Shown: piece by piece, positions 10,530 to 18,628 of the stretch
Layout of the letters: every line of letters starts with the position of its first letter
How positions within the stretch are numbered: the stretch's first letter is position 1
Assembly (NCBI RefSeq): GCF_001839655.2
Contig: NZ_CP056087.1
Location: forward strand, 3,038,001-3,102,000
Length of the DNA stretch: 64,000 bases
Source: Pseudomonas argentinensis
GTDB lineage: Bacteria; Pseudomonadota; Gammaproteobacteria; Pseudomonadales; Pseudomonadaceae
Reading direction: 5' to 3'
Made by a program: the position numbers and the translations under genes
The notes under the pieces: model-generated
What the model saw: only the letters and a program-made list of their open reading frames with translations
What the model was told of the DNA's origin: nothing
Databases searched by the model: none

Positions 10530-11876
10530 TCAGGCGAGAAAATAGAAGCAGCCGGCGATAACCAGGCCGGAGTAGATCAGGGCGATCAGGCAGTAGCCCA
10601 TGATGTCGCGGGCGCCGAGGCCGACGATGCCGAGCAGCGGCAGCGCCCAGAAGGGCTGGATCATGTTGGTCCAGGCGTCGCCCCAGGCAATGGCCATGGC
10701 GGTGACCGCCGGCTCCACGCCCAGCGCCTGCCCGGCGGGCAGCATGATCGGGCCCTGCACGGCCCACTGGCCGCCACCCGAGGGCACGAAGACGTTGACC
10801 ACACCGGCGCTGAGAAACGCCAGCAGCGGGAAGCTGTCCGCCGACGAGCCATCGATGAACAGCTGGCTGATCTGCCCGGCCAGCGAGACGCCGCCCGCGC
10901 TGGCGCCGGTCATCATGCCCATGATGCCGGCATAGAAGGGGAACAGCAGCACGATGCCGCCGATGCCGCGCACGCTGATGTCGACGGCGCGCATGTAGCG
11001 CTCCGGGCTGCCGTGCAGCAGCAGGCCGAGAAACAGGAACAGGCCGATCACGGTGTTCAGGTCCAGGGCCAGGCCCTTGTCCATGAAATGACCGACGTAG
11101 AACAGCGCGGCCATGGCCACCAGGGCCAGGCCCAGCAGGCGGCTGTCGTCCAGGCGCTGGGCCGGGGTGTCGCGCTCGGGCGCTTCGGCCTCGGGTTCCC
11201 GCAACAGCTCGGGGTCGGCCACCTTGGTCTGCGCAGGCGCTGGGTGCATGGCGCGGTTGAGCAGCGGCAGGCCGACTACCAGAAAGGCGATGATGGTCAG
11301 GTTGAGTGGCGTGAACAGGGTCAGCGCCACGCCGATCGGTGCATCGATCACGCCGCCGCTGACCTTGGCCACGTCGGGCCCACCGCCGGCCAGCGCCAGG
11401 GGAATGGAGCCGGACAAACCGCCGTGCCAGACCAGAAAGCCCGAATAGGCCGAGGCCACCAGTAGCGGGTAATCCACACCCTTGACCTGCCGAGCCAGGG
11501 CGCGCGCCATCACCGCGCCGATCACCAGGCCGAAGCCCCAGTTGATCCAGCAGCCGGCCAGGGCGATCAGGGTGATCGCCACGATGGCCTGGGTAGGCGT
11601 ACGCGGAATGGCCGCCAACCGATCCAGCAGGCGGCGAACCGGTGGCGCACTGGCCAGCGCGTGGCCGGTAACGAACACCAGGGCCATCTGCATGGCGAAG
11701 GCCAGCAGCGCCCAGAAGCCGACGTTCCAGTGGCGCACCATGGCCGGCAGGCTCTGCTCGGTGCTGAACATGGCCAGCGCCAGGACGAAAAGGGTGAGCA
11801 GGGCGGAAAACACGAACGACGAGGGCAGGTAGCGCTGAACCAGCTGCACGCTCCAGTGGGTGATTCGGTTGAACAT
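10530..11876 (-). CDS. atoE: Short-chain fatty acid transporter, AtoE family
   Basis: A 448-residue inner-membrane carrier with about 12 hydrophobic segments. It matches the AtoE family in SSFVFSALLTLFVLALAMF, IALAGCWINWGFGLVIGAVMA, the HGGLSGSIPLALA loop and the FVPSGGGQWAVQGPIMLPA motif near the C-terminus. It probably imports acetoacetate, butyrate or 3-hydroxybutyrate. The ribosome site AAGAGG is directly preceded by an ACAACAACAATA stretch that looks like a Crc/Hfq target (see separate entry). It lies 12 bases upstream of aacS and about 60 bases after bdhA. Confidence 0.93.
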   Translation of the reverse strand: MFNRITHWSVQLVQRYLPSSFVFSALLTLFVLALAMFSTEQSLPAMVRHWNVGFWALLAFAMQMALVFVTGHALASAPPVRRLLDRLAAIPRTPTQAIVAITLIALAGCWINWGFGLVIGAVMARALARQVKGVDYPLLVASAYSGFLVWHGGLSGSIPLALAGGGPDVAKVSGGVIDAPIGVALTLFTPLNLTIIAFLVVGLPLLNRAMHPAPAQTKVADPELLREPEAEAPERDTPAQRLDDSRLLGLALVAMAALFYVGHFMDKGLALDLNTVIGLFLFLGLLLHGSPERYMRAVDISVRGIGGIVLLFPFYAGIMGMMTGASAGGVSLAGQISQLFIDGSSADSFPLLAFLSAGVVNVFVPSGGGQWAVQGPIMLPAGQALGVEPAVTAMAIAWGDAWTNMIQPFWALPLLGIVGLGARDIMGYCLIALIYSGLVIAGCFYFLA

Positions 11877-11887
11877 CGGGTGACCTC

Positions 11888-11900
11888 TTATTGTTGTTGT
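11888..11900 (-). promoter_or_regulatory. Probable Crc/Hfq binding motif (CA-rich) at the atoE ribosome site
   Basis: Read on the minus strand the bases are ACAACAACAATAAGAGG. This contains AACAACAA, an exact match to the AAnAANAA target motif of the Pseudomonas Hfq-Crc translational repressor, directly against the AAGAGG ribosome site of atoE. Binding here would block translation of the transporter when preferred carbon sources are present. The motif is seen; its use is inferred. Confidence 0.65.
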
Positions 11901-11939
11901 GCGGCGCCTCCTGGCGCCGTTCCCTGCAGTCTATCGCGA

Positions 11940-12710
11940 TTATTGGGCCAGCCAGCCGCCGTCCATGTTCCAGGCCGCGCCGCGCACCTGGGCGGCGGCA
12001 TCGCTGCACAGAAACAACGCCAGCTCACCGAGCTGCCTGGGTGTGACGAACTCCAGCGATGGCTGCTTCTCAGCCAGTAACTTGCGCTTCTCCTCTTCGC
12101 TGTTGCCGCTCTCGGCGGCGCGGGCGTCGATCTGCGCCTGCACCAGGGGCGTCAGCACCCAGCCGGGGCAGATGGCGTTGCAGGTGATGCCGGTGGTGGC
12201 GGTTTCCAGGGCCACCGATTTGCTCAGGCCGACCAGCCCATGCTTGGCCGCCACGTAGGCGCTTTTGCCGGCCGACGCCGCCAGGCCGTGGGCCGAGGCG
12301 ATATTGATGATGCGCCCCCAGTTACGCCGGCGCATGCCGGGCAGCGCCAGGCGGGTGGTGTGGAAGGCCGAGGACAGATTGATGGCGATGATCGCGTCCC
12401 AGCGCTGCGGAGCGAAATCTTCCACGGGCGAGACGTGCTGGATACCGGCGTTGTTGACCAGAATATCGAGGCTGCCGAACTCCTGCTCGGCGTAGGCGAT
12501 CATCGCCTCGATCTGCTGCGGATCGCTCATGTCTGCAGGATGGTGAAGCACCTTGCCGCCGAATGCAGCCACGGCGTCGATGGCCGCCTGGGCGTCGCCA
12601 AAGCCATTGAGCAGCAGATCGGCGCCGGCGTCGGCCAGTACCAGGGCGATACCCAGGCCGATGCCGCTGGTGGAGCCGGTGACCAGTGCGGTCTTGCCTT
12701 TCAGATTCAT
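11940..12710 (-). CDS. bdhA: 3-hydroxybutyrate dehydrogenase
   Basis: A 256-residue short-chain dehydrogenase that oxidises (R)-3-hydroxybutyrate to acetoacetate with NAD. The cofactor motif is TGSTSGIG (11-18), NNAG follows at 86-89, and the catalytic set is Ser139, Tyr152 and Lys156 (YVAAK). The PGWVLTPLVQAQI region and the C-terminal NMDGGWLAQ are typical of BdhA. The start at 12710 has an AGGAGTTGTT site; a 14-residue in-frame extension has none. It is the second gene of the ketone-body operon, between the GntP-type permease and atoE. Confidence 0.96.
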   Translation of the reverse strand: MNLKGKTALVTGSTSGIGLGIALVLADAGADLLLNGFGDAQAAIDAVAAFGGKVLHHPADMSDPQQIEAMIAYAEQEFGSLDILVNNAGIQHVSPVEDFAPQRWDAIIAINLSSAFHTTRLALPGMRRRNWGRIINIASAHGLAASAGKSAYVAAKHGLVGLSKSVALETATTGITCNAICPGWVLTPLVQAQIDARAAESGNSEEEKRKLLAEKQPSLEFVTPRQLGELALFLCSDAAAQVRGAAWNMDGGWLAQ

Positions 12711-12762
12711 AACAACTCCTTGGGTGCGCGGCGCTTGCCGCGGGCCGCGCATCTCAAAAAAA

Positions 12763-14154
12763 TTAGACGATGCCGGTGGCGTAGAAGACGCCGATGACGA
12801 AAAACACGGCGAGGGTCTTGATAAGGGTGATGCCGAAAATGTCCTTGTAGGCTTCGCGGTGGGTCAGCCCGGTAACCGCCAGCAGGGTGATCACCGCGCC
12901 GTTGTGGGGCAGGGTGTCCATGCCGCCGCTGGCCATGGAGGCGACGCGGTGCATGACTTCCAGCGGGATATTGGCGGCGTTGGCAGCGGCGATGAAGCTG
13001 TCGGACATGGCTGCCAGGGCGATGCTCATCCCGCCCGAGGCCGAACCGGTGATTCCGGCCAGCAGGGTGACGGTCAGCGCCTCGTTGACCAGCGGATTGG
13101 GGATGCCCTTGAGTGCATCGGCGAGGATCAGGAAGCCCGGCAGCGAGGCGATCACCGCACCGAAGCCGTATTCCGACGCCGTGTTCATCGCCGCCAGCAG
13201 CGAGCCACCCACGGCGCTCTTGGTGCCCTCGGCGAGTTTCTCGCGGATCACCCCGAAGGCGCTGATCAGCACCAGCAGGATGCCCAGCAGCAGCGCCGCC
13301 TGCACCGCCCAGATGGCGGTCAGCTTGCTGACGTCGGTCTGCAGCGGTGTGGCCATGCCGGCCAGTTGCAGGCTGTGGGTCTTGCCGTAGAACGCGGGAA
13401 TCCACTGGGTGAACAGCAGGTTGGCAACGCCCACCAGAACCAAGGGCGCAATGGCCAGCCACGGGCTCGGTAGCTTGATGTCGTCCGGGGTTTCCGGTTC
13501 GTTGCGCAGTTCGGTGCCGTAGCCTTCACCCGCGCGCCCTGCCTTGTTCAACTGGCGGCGCAGGTAGAGCATGCCCACACCGAGCACGAACAGGCTGCCG
13601 ATCAAGCCCAGCCAGGGCGCGGCCCAGGCGGTGGTGTTGAAGAAGGTGGTGGGGATGATGTTCTGGATCTGCGGCGTGCCGGGCAGGGCGTCCATGGTGA
13701 AGCTGAACGCGCCCAGGGCGATGGTCGCCGGAATCAGCCGCTTGGGAATGTTGCTCTGGCGGAACATCTCGGCGGCGAAGGGGTACACCGCGAACACCAC
13801 CACGAACAGCGACACGCCGCCGTAGGTGAGCAGGGCGCAGACCAGCACGATCACCAGCATGGCCTGGCCGGCGCCGAACACCCGAATGGCCGCGGCGACG
13901 ATGGAGCGCGAGAAGCCGGACAGCTCGATCAGCTTGCCGAATACCGCGCCGAGCAGAAATACCGGAAAGTAGAGCTTGATGAAACCGACCATCTTCTCCA
14001 TGAACACCCCGGTGAAGGCGGGCGCCACGGCGCTGGGATCGGTGAGCAGTACGGCGCCGAGGGCGGCGATGGGAGCAAAGAGGATGACGCTGTAGCCACG
14101 GTAGGCGGCCAGCATCAGCAGAGCGAGTGCAGCAAGCGCGATGATGACACTCAT
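12763..14154 (-). CDS. GntP-family permease, probable 3-hydroxybutyrate transporter
   Basis: A 463-residue inner-membrane carrier with 11-13 hydrophobic segments. Family landmarks are FAPIAALGAVLLTD at the N-terminus, the GGVSLFVVVFAVYPFAAEMF region, TMDALPGTPQIQNIIPTTFFNT, and GSASGGMSIALAAMSD with SGGMDTLPHNGAVITLLAVTGL near the end. The GntP family carries gluconate and other hydroxy acids; here the operon points to 3-hydroxybutyrate. The start at 14154 (MSVIIALAAL) has an AGGAGA site; an upstream ATG would add 22 unlikely residues. First gene of the operon, behind the sigma-54 promoter. Confidence 0.92.
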   Translation of the reverse strand: MSVIIALAALALLMLAAYRGYSVILFAPIAALGAVLLTDPSAVAPAFTGVFMEKMVGFIKLYFPVFLLGAVFGKLIELSGFSRSIVAAAIRVFGAGQAMLVIVLVCALLTYGGVSLFVVVFAVYPFAAEMFRQSNIPKRLIPATIALGAFSFTMDALPGTPQIQNIIPTTFFNTTAWAAPWLGLIGSLFVLGVGMLYLRRQLNKAGRAGEGYGTELRNEPETPDDIKLPSPWLAIAPLVLVGVANLLFTQWIPAFYGKTHSLQLAGMATPLQTDVSKLTAIWAVQAALLLGILLVLISAFGVIREKLAEGTKSAVGGSLLAAMNTASEYGFGAVIASLPGFLILADALKGIPNPLVNEALTVTLLAGITGSASGGMSIALAAMSDSFIAAANAANIPLEVMHRVASMASGGMDTLPHNGAVITLLAVTGLTHREAYKDIFGITLIKTLAVFFVIGVFYATGIV

Positions 14155-14234
14155 CGACTGTCTCCTGACCCTGCAGCACGGCGAATCGCAGGCTGCCGTT
14201 AGCCTTCGAGTAACTCGCACAGGCGCTGTGGGCG

Positions 14235-14250
14235 CTTTTGTTTTTGTTGT
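14235..14250 (-). promoter_or_regulatory. A-rich leader motif, possible Crc/Hfq target
   Basis: On the minus strand the leader of the GntP-family gene reads ACAACAAAAACAAAAG, just downstream of the leader hairpin. It fits the AAnAAnAA pattern bound by Hfq-Crc but lies about 80 bases before the start codon, further than in typical targets. It might act on transcript stability or may simply be A-rich spacer. Together with the better-placed motif at atoE it suggests catabolite control at two points of one mRNA. Confidence 0.4.
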
Positions 14251-14251
14251 C

Positions 14252-14273
14252 GGCGGCGGGTGAGCCCGCCGCC
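14252..14273. other. Perfect 9-bp hairpin in the leader of the ketone-body operon
   Basis: GGCGGCGGG-TGAG-CCCGCCGCC forms a 9-bp GC-only stem with a 4-base loop. It is not followed by a T-run on either strand, so it is not a classical terminator. The transcription start predicted from the sigma-54 element (about 14270) falls within it, so part or all of the inverted repeat would sit at the extreme 5' end of the mRNA or in the initially melted region. Confidence 0.6.
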
Positions 14274-14280
14274 TGGCTTT

Positions 14281-14298
14281 AGCGAGTTCTATGCCAAG
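14281..14298 (-). promoter_or_regulatory. Sigma-54 (RpoN) promoter of the ketone-body operon
   Basis: Read on the minus strand: TTGGCATAGAACTCGCT. It has GG and GC doublets at the obligatory 10-base spacing and matches TGGCAC-N5-TTGC at most positions (C to T in the first block, T to C in the second). It lies about 130 bases before the GntP-family start. The adjacent gene encodes a sigma-54 activator and three palindromes lie upstream, all consistent with RpoN control. P. aeruginosa PA2005 is known to drive the homologous operon with RpoN. Confidence 0.75.
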
Positions 14299-14358
14299 TT
14301 GTTAAGTTGCTGAACTGAAAGGATTTTATCTTTATCGCGACGATATGCTGCTTCGTTT

Positions 14359-14449
14359 GTCCCAACTTTGGGACGAAAACGGACGGTTGATTCGTCCAGC
14401 ATGGCATTTGCACTTGTCCCGAAAATGGGACGAGTCTCGAAATTAGGAC
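14359..14449. promoter_or_regulatory. Tandem upstream activator sites (GTCCC-N6-GGGAC)
   Basis: Three copies of one dyad lie between the sigma-54 promoter and the regulator gene. Site 1 at 14359-14374 is GTCCCAACTTTGGGAC. Site 2 at 14416-14431 is GTCCCGAAAATGGGAC. Site 3 at 14434-14449 is GTCTCGAAATTAGGAC, imperfect and overlapping the regulator's stop codon. All have a 6-base spacer. Centres lie roughly 70-150 bases upstream of the -24 element, the usual place for enhancer-binding proteins, so these are the likely binding sites of the neighbouring regulator. Confidence 0.75.
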
Positions 14450-15843
14450 GAGAGACCGAGCTCGAGCATCTTTCGGTACAGGGTGGAACGGCCCAGTCCC
14501 AGGCGCTGCGCCGCCTGTGGCACATCGCCGGCCGTTGCGGCCAGCGCCTTGCGGATCAGCTCGCGCTCGAAGCCGGCCCGGGCCTGATGGAAGTCTTCGA
14601 TCTGCCCATCGTCCGCCGCCGCTGGCTGTGTCTCTGGCAAGGCCTGCAGCGTGCCGATGGCTGCCGCTACCGCAGCAGGGTCGAGCAGCGTTTCATCGCT
14701 GAGCAGGCAGGCGCGCTCGAGCACGTTGTGCAGTTCACGCACGTTGCCGGGCCAGGCATGGCGGGCGAGCAGGGCCATGGCATCCGGATGCAACTCATGG
14801 CGACCCTGCAGCGCATCGAAGATCGCTTCGCACAGCGCCGGCAGATCTTCCAGGCGCTCGCGCAGCGGCGGCACGGCGAGGGTCAGTACGTTGAGCCGGT
14901 AGTACAGATCGGCGCGGAAGGTGCCTTTGCGCACCGCCGCATCGAGGTCAATGGAGGTAGCGGCAATCAGCCGAACATCGCTGCGCAGCACCTCATTGGA
15001 GCCCACCGGCTCGAATTCCTTCTCCTGCAGCACACGCAGCAACTTGCTCTGCAGCGGTAAAGGCATATCGCCGATCTCGTCGAGAAACAAGGTGCCGCCG
15101 TGGGCGATCTGCAGCTTGCCGGCGCGGCCCTTGCGGTCTGCGCCGGTAAAGGCACCTGGGGCGGTGCCGAAGAATTCGGCCTCCAGCAGGGTTTCCGGGA
15201 TCGCCGCGGTATTCAGGCTGACGAAGGGTTTGCTGGCCCGTGGCGAGGCATTGTGAATGGCGTGGGCCAGCAGCTCCTTGCCGGTGCCTGTCTCGCCCAG
15301 CAGCAATACCGCCGAATCGCTGGTCGCACTGCGCCGCGCCAGGCGCTTGACCTCCAGGCTGCGGGCGCTGGTGCCGATGAACTGGGCGAAGCTGTATTTG
15401 GCCTGGCGCGACTTCAGTTGCGAGAGGGTCGACGCCAGTTCCTGCTGCATGCGCTGGTAGCGGGCCAGCAAGGGCGATAGCGATCGCAGTTCGTCGAACA
15501 GGGCAAAACCGATGGCGCCGATCACCTGGCCGGCATCGTCATGGATGGGCAGGCGCATGACCACCAGCGGCTCGCGGGGCGTGTCCATCAAGTCCAGGAG
15601 GATAGGGCGGCCGCTCTTCACGACCTCGCGCAACAGGCTGCCCGGAATCACGCTTTCGCAGGGCCGGCCGATGGCTTCGGCGGCGCTGCGCAGGCCGAAG
15701 CGCTGGGCATAGCGCTCGTTCATCCAGACGATATGGGCATCGCGGTCGACGATGATGGTGCCTTCGCTGGAGTGTTCGAAGATCTCGAACAGCGATCGGA
15801 TGGCCGACTGGCGAATGTGGGGGTAGTTGCCGAGATCCTGCAT
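14443..15843 (-). CDS. hbcR: Sigma-54-dependent transcriptional activator of 3-hydroxybutyrate catabolism
   Basis: A 466-residue enhancer-binding protein. Residues about 10-125 form a PAS sensor (SEGTIIVDRDAHIVWMNERY). The AAA+ domain (about 155-385) has Walker A GETGTGKE, the sigma-54 contact loop GAFTGA, Walker B GGTLFLDEIGDMP and WPGNVRELHN. The C-terminal Fis-type helix-turn-helix ends AAQRLGLGRSTLYRKMLELGL. The usual NCAA after Walker A is NTAA here. Its place upstream of the GntP-bdhA-atoE-aacS operon matches P. aeruginosa PA2005 (HbcR); the symbol is by context and family. It probably binds the GTCCC-N6-GGGAC sites. Confidence 0.85.
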   Translation of the reverse strand: MQDLGNYPHIRQSAIRSLFEIFEHSSEGTIIVDRDAHIVWMNERYAQRFGLRSAAEAIGRPCESVIPGSLLREVVKSGRPILLDLMDTPREPLVVMRLPIHDDAGQVIGAIGFALFDELRSLSPLLARYQRMQQELASTLSQLKSRQAKYSFAQFIGTSARSLEVKRLARRSATSDSAVLLLGETGTGKELLAHAIHNASPRASKPFVSLNTAAIPETLLEAEFFGTAPGAFTGADRKGRAGKLQIAHGGTLFLDEIGDMPLPLQSKLLRVLQEKEFEPVGSNEVLRSDVRLIAATSIDLDAAVRKGTFRADLYYRLNVLTLAVPPLRERLEDLPALCEAIFDALQGRHELHPDAMALLARHAWPGNVRELHNVLERACLLSDETLLDPAAVAAAIGTLQALPETQPAAADDGQIEDFHQARAGFERELIRKALAATAGDVPQAAQRLGLGRSTLYRKMLELGLSS

Positions 15844-15915
15844 GGCGCGCTCGTCATGGGCATGGAGCGCGGATCATAACGCGGCGCGGCACCCTTGCGG
15901 TGCCGCGCCACCGCC

Positions 15916-17160
15916 TCAGGAGGCTTCGGCAGCCTTGCGCGGGGCTTTGCTGGCAGGCGCTTCGATCAGCCCGTCGGCGCGGAACATCGCCTTGATGCCA
16001 CGCACGGCCTGGCGAATGCGGTCCTGGTTCTCGATCAGGGCGAAGCGCACGTGGTCGTCGCCATAGTCACCGAAGCCGATGCCCGGCGACACGCAGACCT
16101 TGGCCTCGGCCAGCAGCTTCTTGGCGAACTCCAGGGAGCCGAGGTGGGCGTAGGCCTCGGGAATCTTCGCCCATACGTACATCGACGCCTTGGGGTTTTC
16201 GACCATCCAGCCCAGCTCGTGCAGGCCCTTGACCAGCACGTTGCGGCGCTGGCGGTACTGCTCGGCGATATCCAGCACGCATTGCTGGTCGCCTTCCAAG
16301 GCGGCGATGGCCGCCACCTGCAGCGGTGTGAAGGTGCCGTAGTCGTGGTAGCTCTTGATTCGCCCCAGGGCGCTGACCAGCTCCGGGTTGCCGACCATGA
16401 AGCCGATCCGCCAGCCGGCCATGTTGTAGCTCTTGGACAGGGTGAAGAACTCCACGGCAATGTCCTTGGCGCCCGGCACCTGCATGATCGACGGCGCCTT
16501 CCAGCCGTCATAGACGATATCGGCATAGGCCAGGTCGTGGATCACCAGCACGTTGTACTGCTTGGCCAGGGCCACCACGCGCTCGAAGAAATCCAGCTCC
16601 ACGCACTGCGCGGTCGGGTTGGAGGGAAAGCCGAGGATCATCATCTTCGGCTTGGGGATGCTCTCGCGGATCGCCCGCTCCAGCTCGATGAAGAAGTCCA
16701 CGCCCGGTACCAGCGGCACCGAGCGCACCTGGGCGCCGGCGATCACCGCACCGTAGATATGGATCGGGTAGCTGGGGTTGGGCACCAGCACCGTGTCGCC
16801 ATGATCCAGGGTGGCCAGCATCAGATGCGCCAGGCCTTCCTTGGAGCCGATGGTGACGATGGCTTCGCTTTCCGGGTCGATATCGACCTGATAGCGATCC
16901 TGGTACCAGTGCGAGATGGCCCGGCGCAGGCGCGGAATGCCGCGGGAGGTGGAGTAGCCATGGGTGTCTTCACGCTGGGCGACCTGTACCAGCTTTTCCA
17001 CGATATGCGGCGGGGTGGCGCCATCGGGGTTGCCCATGCTCAGGTCGATGATGTCCTCGCCACGGCGGCGGGCGGCCATCTTCAGTTCAGCGGTGATGTT
17101 GAAAACGTAAGGGGGGAGACGATCGATGCGCGCAAAGCGGCGCGAAGCCTGGTCAGCCAT
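15916..17160 (-). CDS. alaC: Alanine-synthesising aminotransferase
   Basis: A 414-residue class I/II PLP enzyme that makes alanine from pyruvate and glutamate. Motifs are [19 protein letters not shown] at the N-terminus, [19 protein letters not shown], the [16 protein letters not shown] substrate region, the [14 protein letters not shown]-aspartate segment, and [13 protein letters not shown] with the Schiff-base lysine. The match to AlaC (formerly YfdZ) is end to end, with a short Ala/Lys-rich C-terminal tail. It is divergent from the beta-lactamase gene, with 247 bases between the starts. Confidence 0.93.
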   Translation of the reverse strand: MADQASRRFARIDRLPPYVFNITAELKMAARRRGEDIIDLSMGNPDGATPPHIVEKLVQVAQREDTHGYSTSRGIPRLRRAISHWYQDRYQVDIDPESEAIVTIGSKEGLAHLMLATLDHGDTVLVPNPSYPIHIYGAVIAGAQVRSVPLVPGVDFFIELERAIRESIPKPKMMILGFPSNPTAQCVELDFFERVVALAKQYNVLVIHDLAYADIVYDGWKAPSIMQVPGAKDIAVEFFTLSKSYNMAGWRIGFMVGNPELVSALGRIKSYHDYGTFTPLQVAAIAALEGDQQCVLDIAEQYRQRRNVLVKGLHELGWMVENPKASMYVWAKIPEAYAHLGSLEFAKKLLAEAKVCVSPGIGFGDYGDDHVRFALIENQDRIRQAVRGIKAMFRADGLIEAPASKAPRKAAEAS

Positions 17161-17407
17161 GCTTTCCTCGAGAGACGTAAGCGCCCGGAACCGTCCGAGC
17201 GACGTAGGCCACTGCGGTGGCCTGGGCGGACAATAAGCCCCGCTGCAGGCTTTGTCGAGAGACTTGATGAGCGTGGCGAGAGGTTTTTCTACCTCGTCTA
17301 CCTGTCGCCAAGAAACGCTATCCTAGCGAGCGACTCGAACACCGACACATCGTGCGGGCACCGGGCAGGCCAGTGCCGCATCACCACCAGAGAGGGAGCC
17401 TTATCAG

Positions 17408-18571
17408 ATGACTCACCGCACTATCGCCATGGCCCTGTTCACTGCCAGTCTTGCCGTGACGTTGCCGGTCGCTGCGATGACCGAGCAGCAATTCCAGGAC
17501 AAGGCCGAGCAGGTGTTCGCGCCATTGATGGACGAGTACGACGTGCCGGGCCTGGCGGTCGGCATCACCTGGCAGGGCAAGCACCATGTGTTCACCAGGG
17601 GCCTGGCGAACCGTGAAGCAGCCACGCCGGTGTCTCGCCAGACGCTGTTCGAGCTGGGCTCCCTGAGCAAGACCTTCAACGTCACCCTGGCAGCATTGGC
17701 CCAGGAGCGTGGCTTGCTGTCGCTGGATGATCAGGTCGGCGAGCGCCTTCCGGTGTTGAAGGCCTCGCCGGTCGGTGCGTTGAGCCTGATGGATCTGGCT
17801 ACCCATCAAAGCAGTGGCCTGCCGCTGCAGGTACCGGATGACATCAAGGGCGACAGTGCGCTGATGACCTGGCTGCGCCAGTGGCAGCCGACGGCTGGCG
17901 CGGGCCATGAGCGGGCCTACTCCAACGTCAGCATTGGCCTGCTGGGGCGTATTTCCGCCAGCGCATTCGGGCAGCCCTATGCCCAGGCGCTGCAGGAGCA
18001 GGTATTGGCGCCGCTGGCGCTCGCCAGCACCTATGTCCAGGTACCCGCCGCGCAGATGCAGCGCTATGCCTACGGCTATGGGCGGCAGGACGACAAGGCC
18101 ATCCGGGTGAGCCCCGGCATGCTGGATGCGGAGGCCTACGGCTTGAGGTCGAACATCGACGACATGCTGCGTTTCGTCGATATCAACCTGGGCTCAACGG
18201 CGGCGCCCAAACCACTCGCCGCCGCCATCGCGGCTACCCACCAGGGGGTGACGCGAACCGCGCCGTTCACCCAGGCGATGATCTGGGAGCGTTATCCCTG
18301 GCCGCTTTCACGTGAACAACTGCTGGCCGGCAACGCGCCGTCCATGGCCCTGGAAGCGCAGCCTGCCAGCCGCTTGGCCAAGCGGGAAGCCGGCGAGCAG
18401 GGCGTGCTGTTCGGCAAGACCGGCTCGACCAATGGCTTTGGCGGCTACGCAGCCTTCGTGCCCGACGAGCGCATTGGCGTGGTCATGCTGGCCAACCGCA
18501 ACGTGCCCCTCGAAGCCCGAGTCGATGCGTCCTACAAGCTGCTGCAGCAGGTGTTGGAAACCGGCCGCTGA
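17408..18571 (+). CDS. ampC: Class C beta-lactamase (AmpC type)
   Basis: A 387-residue periplasmic serine hydrolase with a signal peptide (MTHRTIAMALFTASLAVTLP, cleavage near VAA-MT). All class C motifs are in place: SLSK at 85-88 (nucleophile Ser85), YSN at 171-173, KTG at 337-339. The overall length and the QTLFELGSLSKTF and GKTGSTNGFGGYAAFVP segments fit chromosomal AmpC of Pseudomonas rather than an esterase. No divergent ampR is present; the upstream neighbour is alaC. Regulation may therefore be constitutive or in trans. An intact ISL3-type element lies about 57 bases after the stop. Confidence 0.9.
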   Translation: MTHRTIAMALFTASLAVTLPVAAMTEQQFQDKAEQVFAPLMDEYDVPGLAVGITWQGKHHVFTRGLANREAATPVSRQTLFELGSLSKTFNVTLAALAQERGLLSLDDQVGERLPVLKASPVGALSLMDLATHQSSGLPLQVPDDIKGDSALMTWLRQWQPTAGAGHERAYSNVSIGLLGRISASAFGQPYAQALQEQVLAPLALASTYVQVPAAQMQRYAYGYGRQDDKAIRVSPGMLDAEAYGLRSNIDDMLRFVDINLGSTAAPKPLAAAIAATHQGVTRTAPFTQAMIWERYPWPLSREQLLAGNAPSMALEAQPASRLAKREAGEQGVLFGKTGSTNGFGGYAAFVPDERIGVVMLANRNVPLEARVDASYKLLQQVLETGR

Positions 18572-18620
18572 AGCTCAAGCGCAGCGGTCCTCATAACGTC
18601 TTGCAGCTTTCCCGTCAGGC

Positions 18621-18628
18621 ATAAAAAA
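18621..18628. repeat. Target-site duplication, left copy (ATAAAAAA)
   Basis: The eight bases ATAAAAAA directly before the left inverted repeat are repeated exactly at 19937-19944 after the right inverted repeat. An 8-bp duplication is the hallmark of ISL3-family transposition. Confidence 0.9.

Noticed and set aside
14252..14273. Strong hairpin as terminator of the hbcR-like gene
   Set aside because: No T-run follows on the minus strand, and it lies downstream of the sigma-54 promoter of the next operon; treated as a leader hairpin instead.
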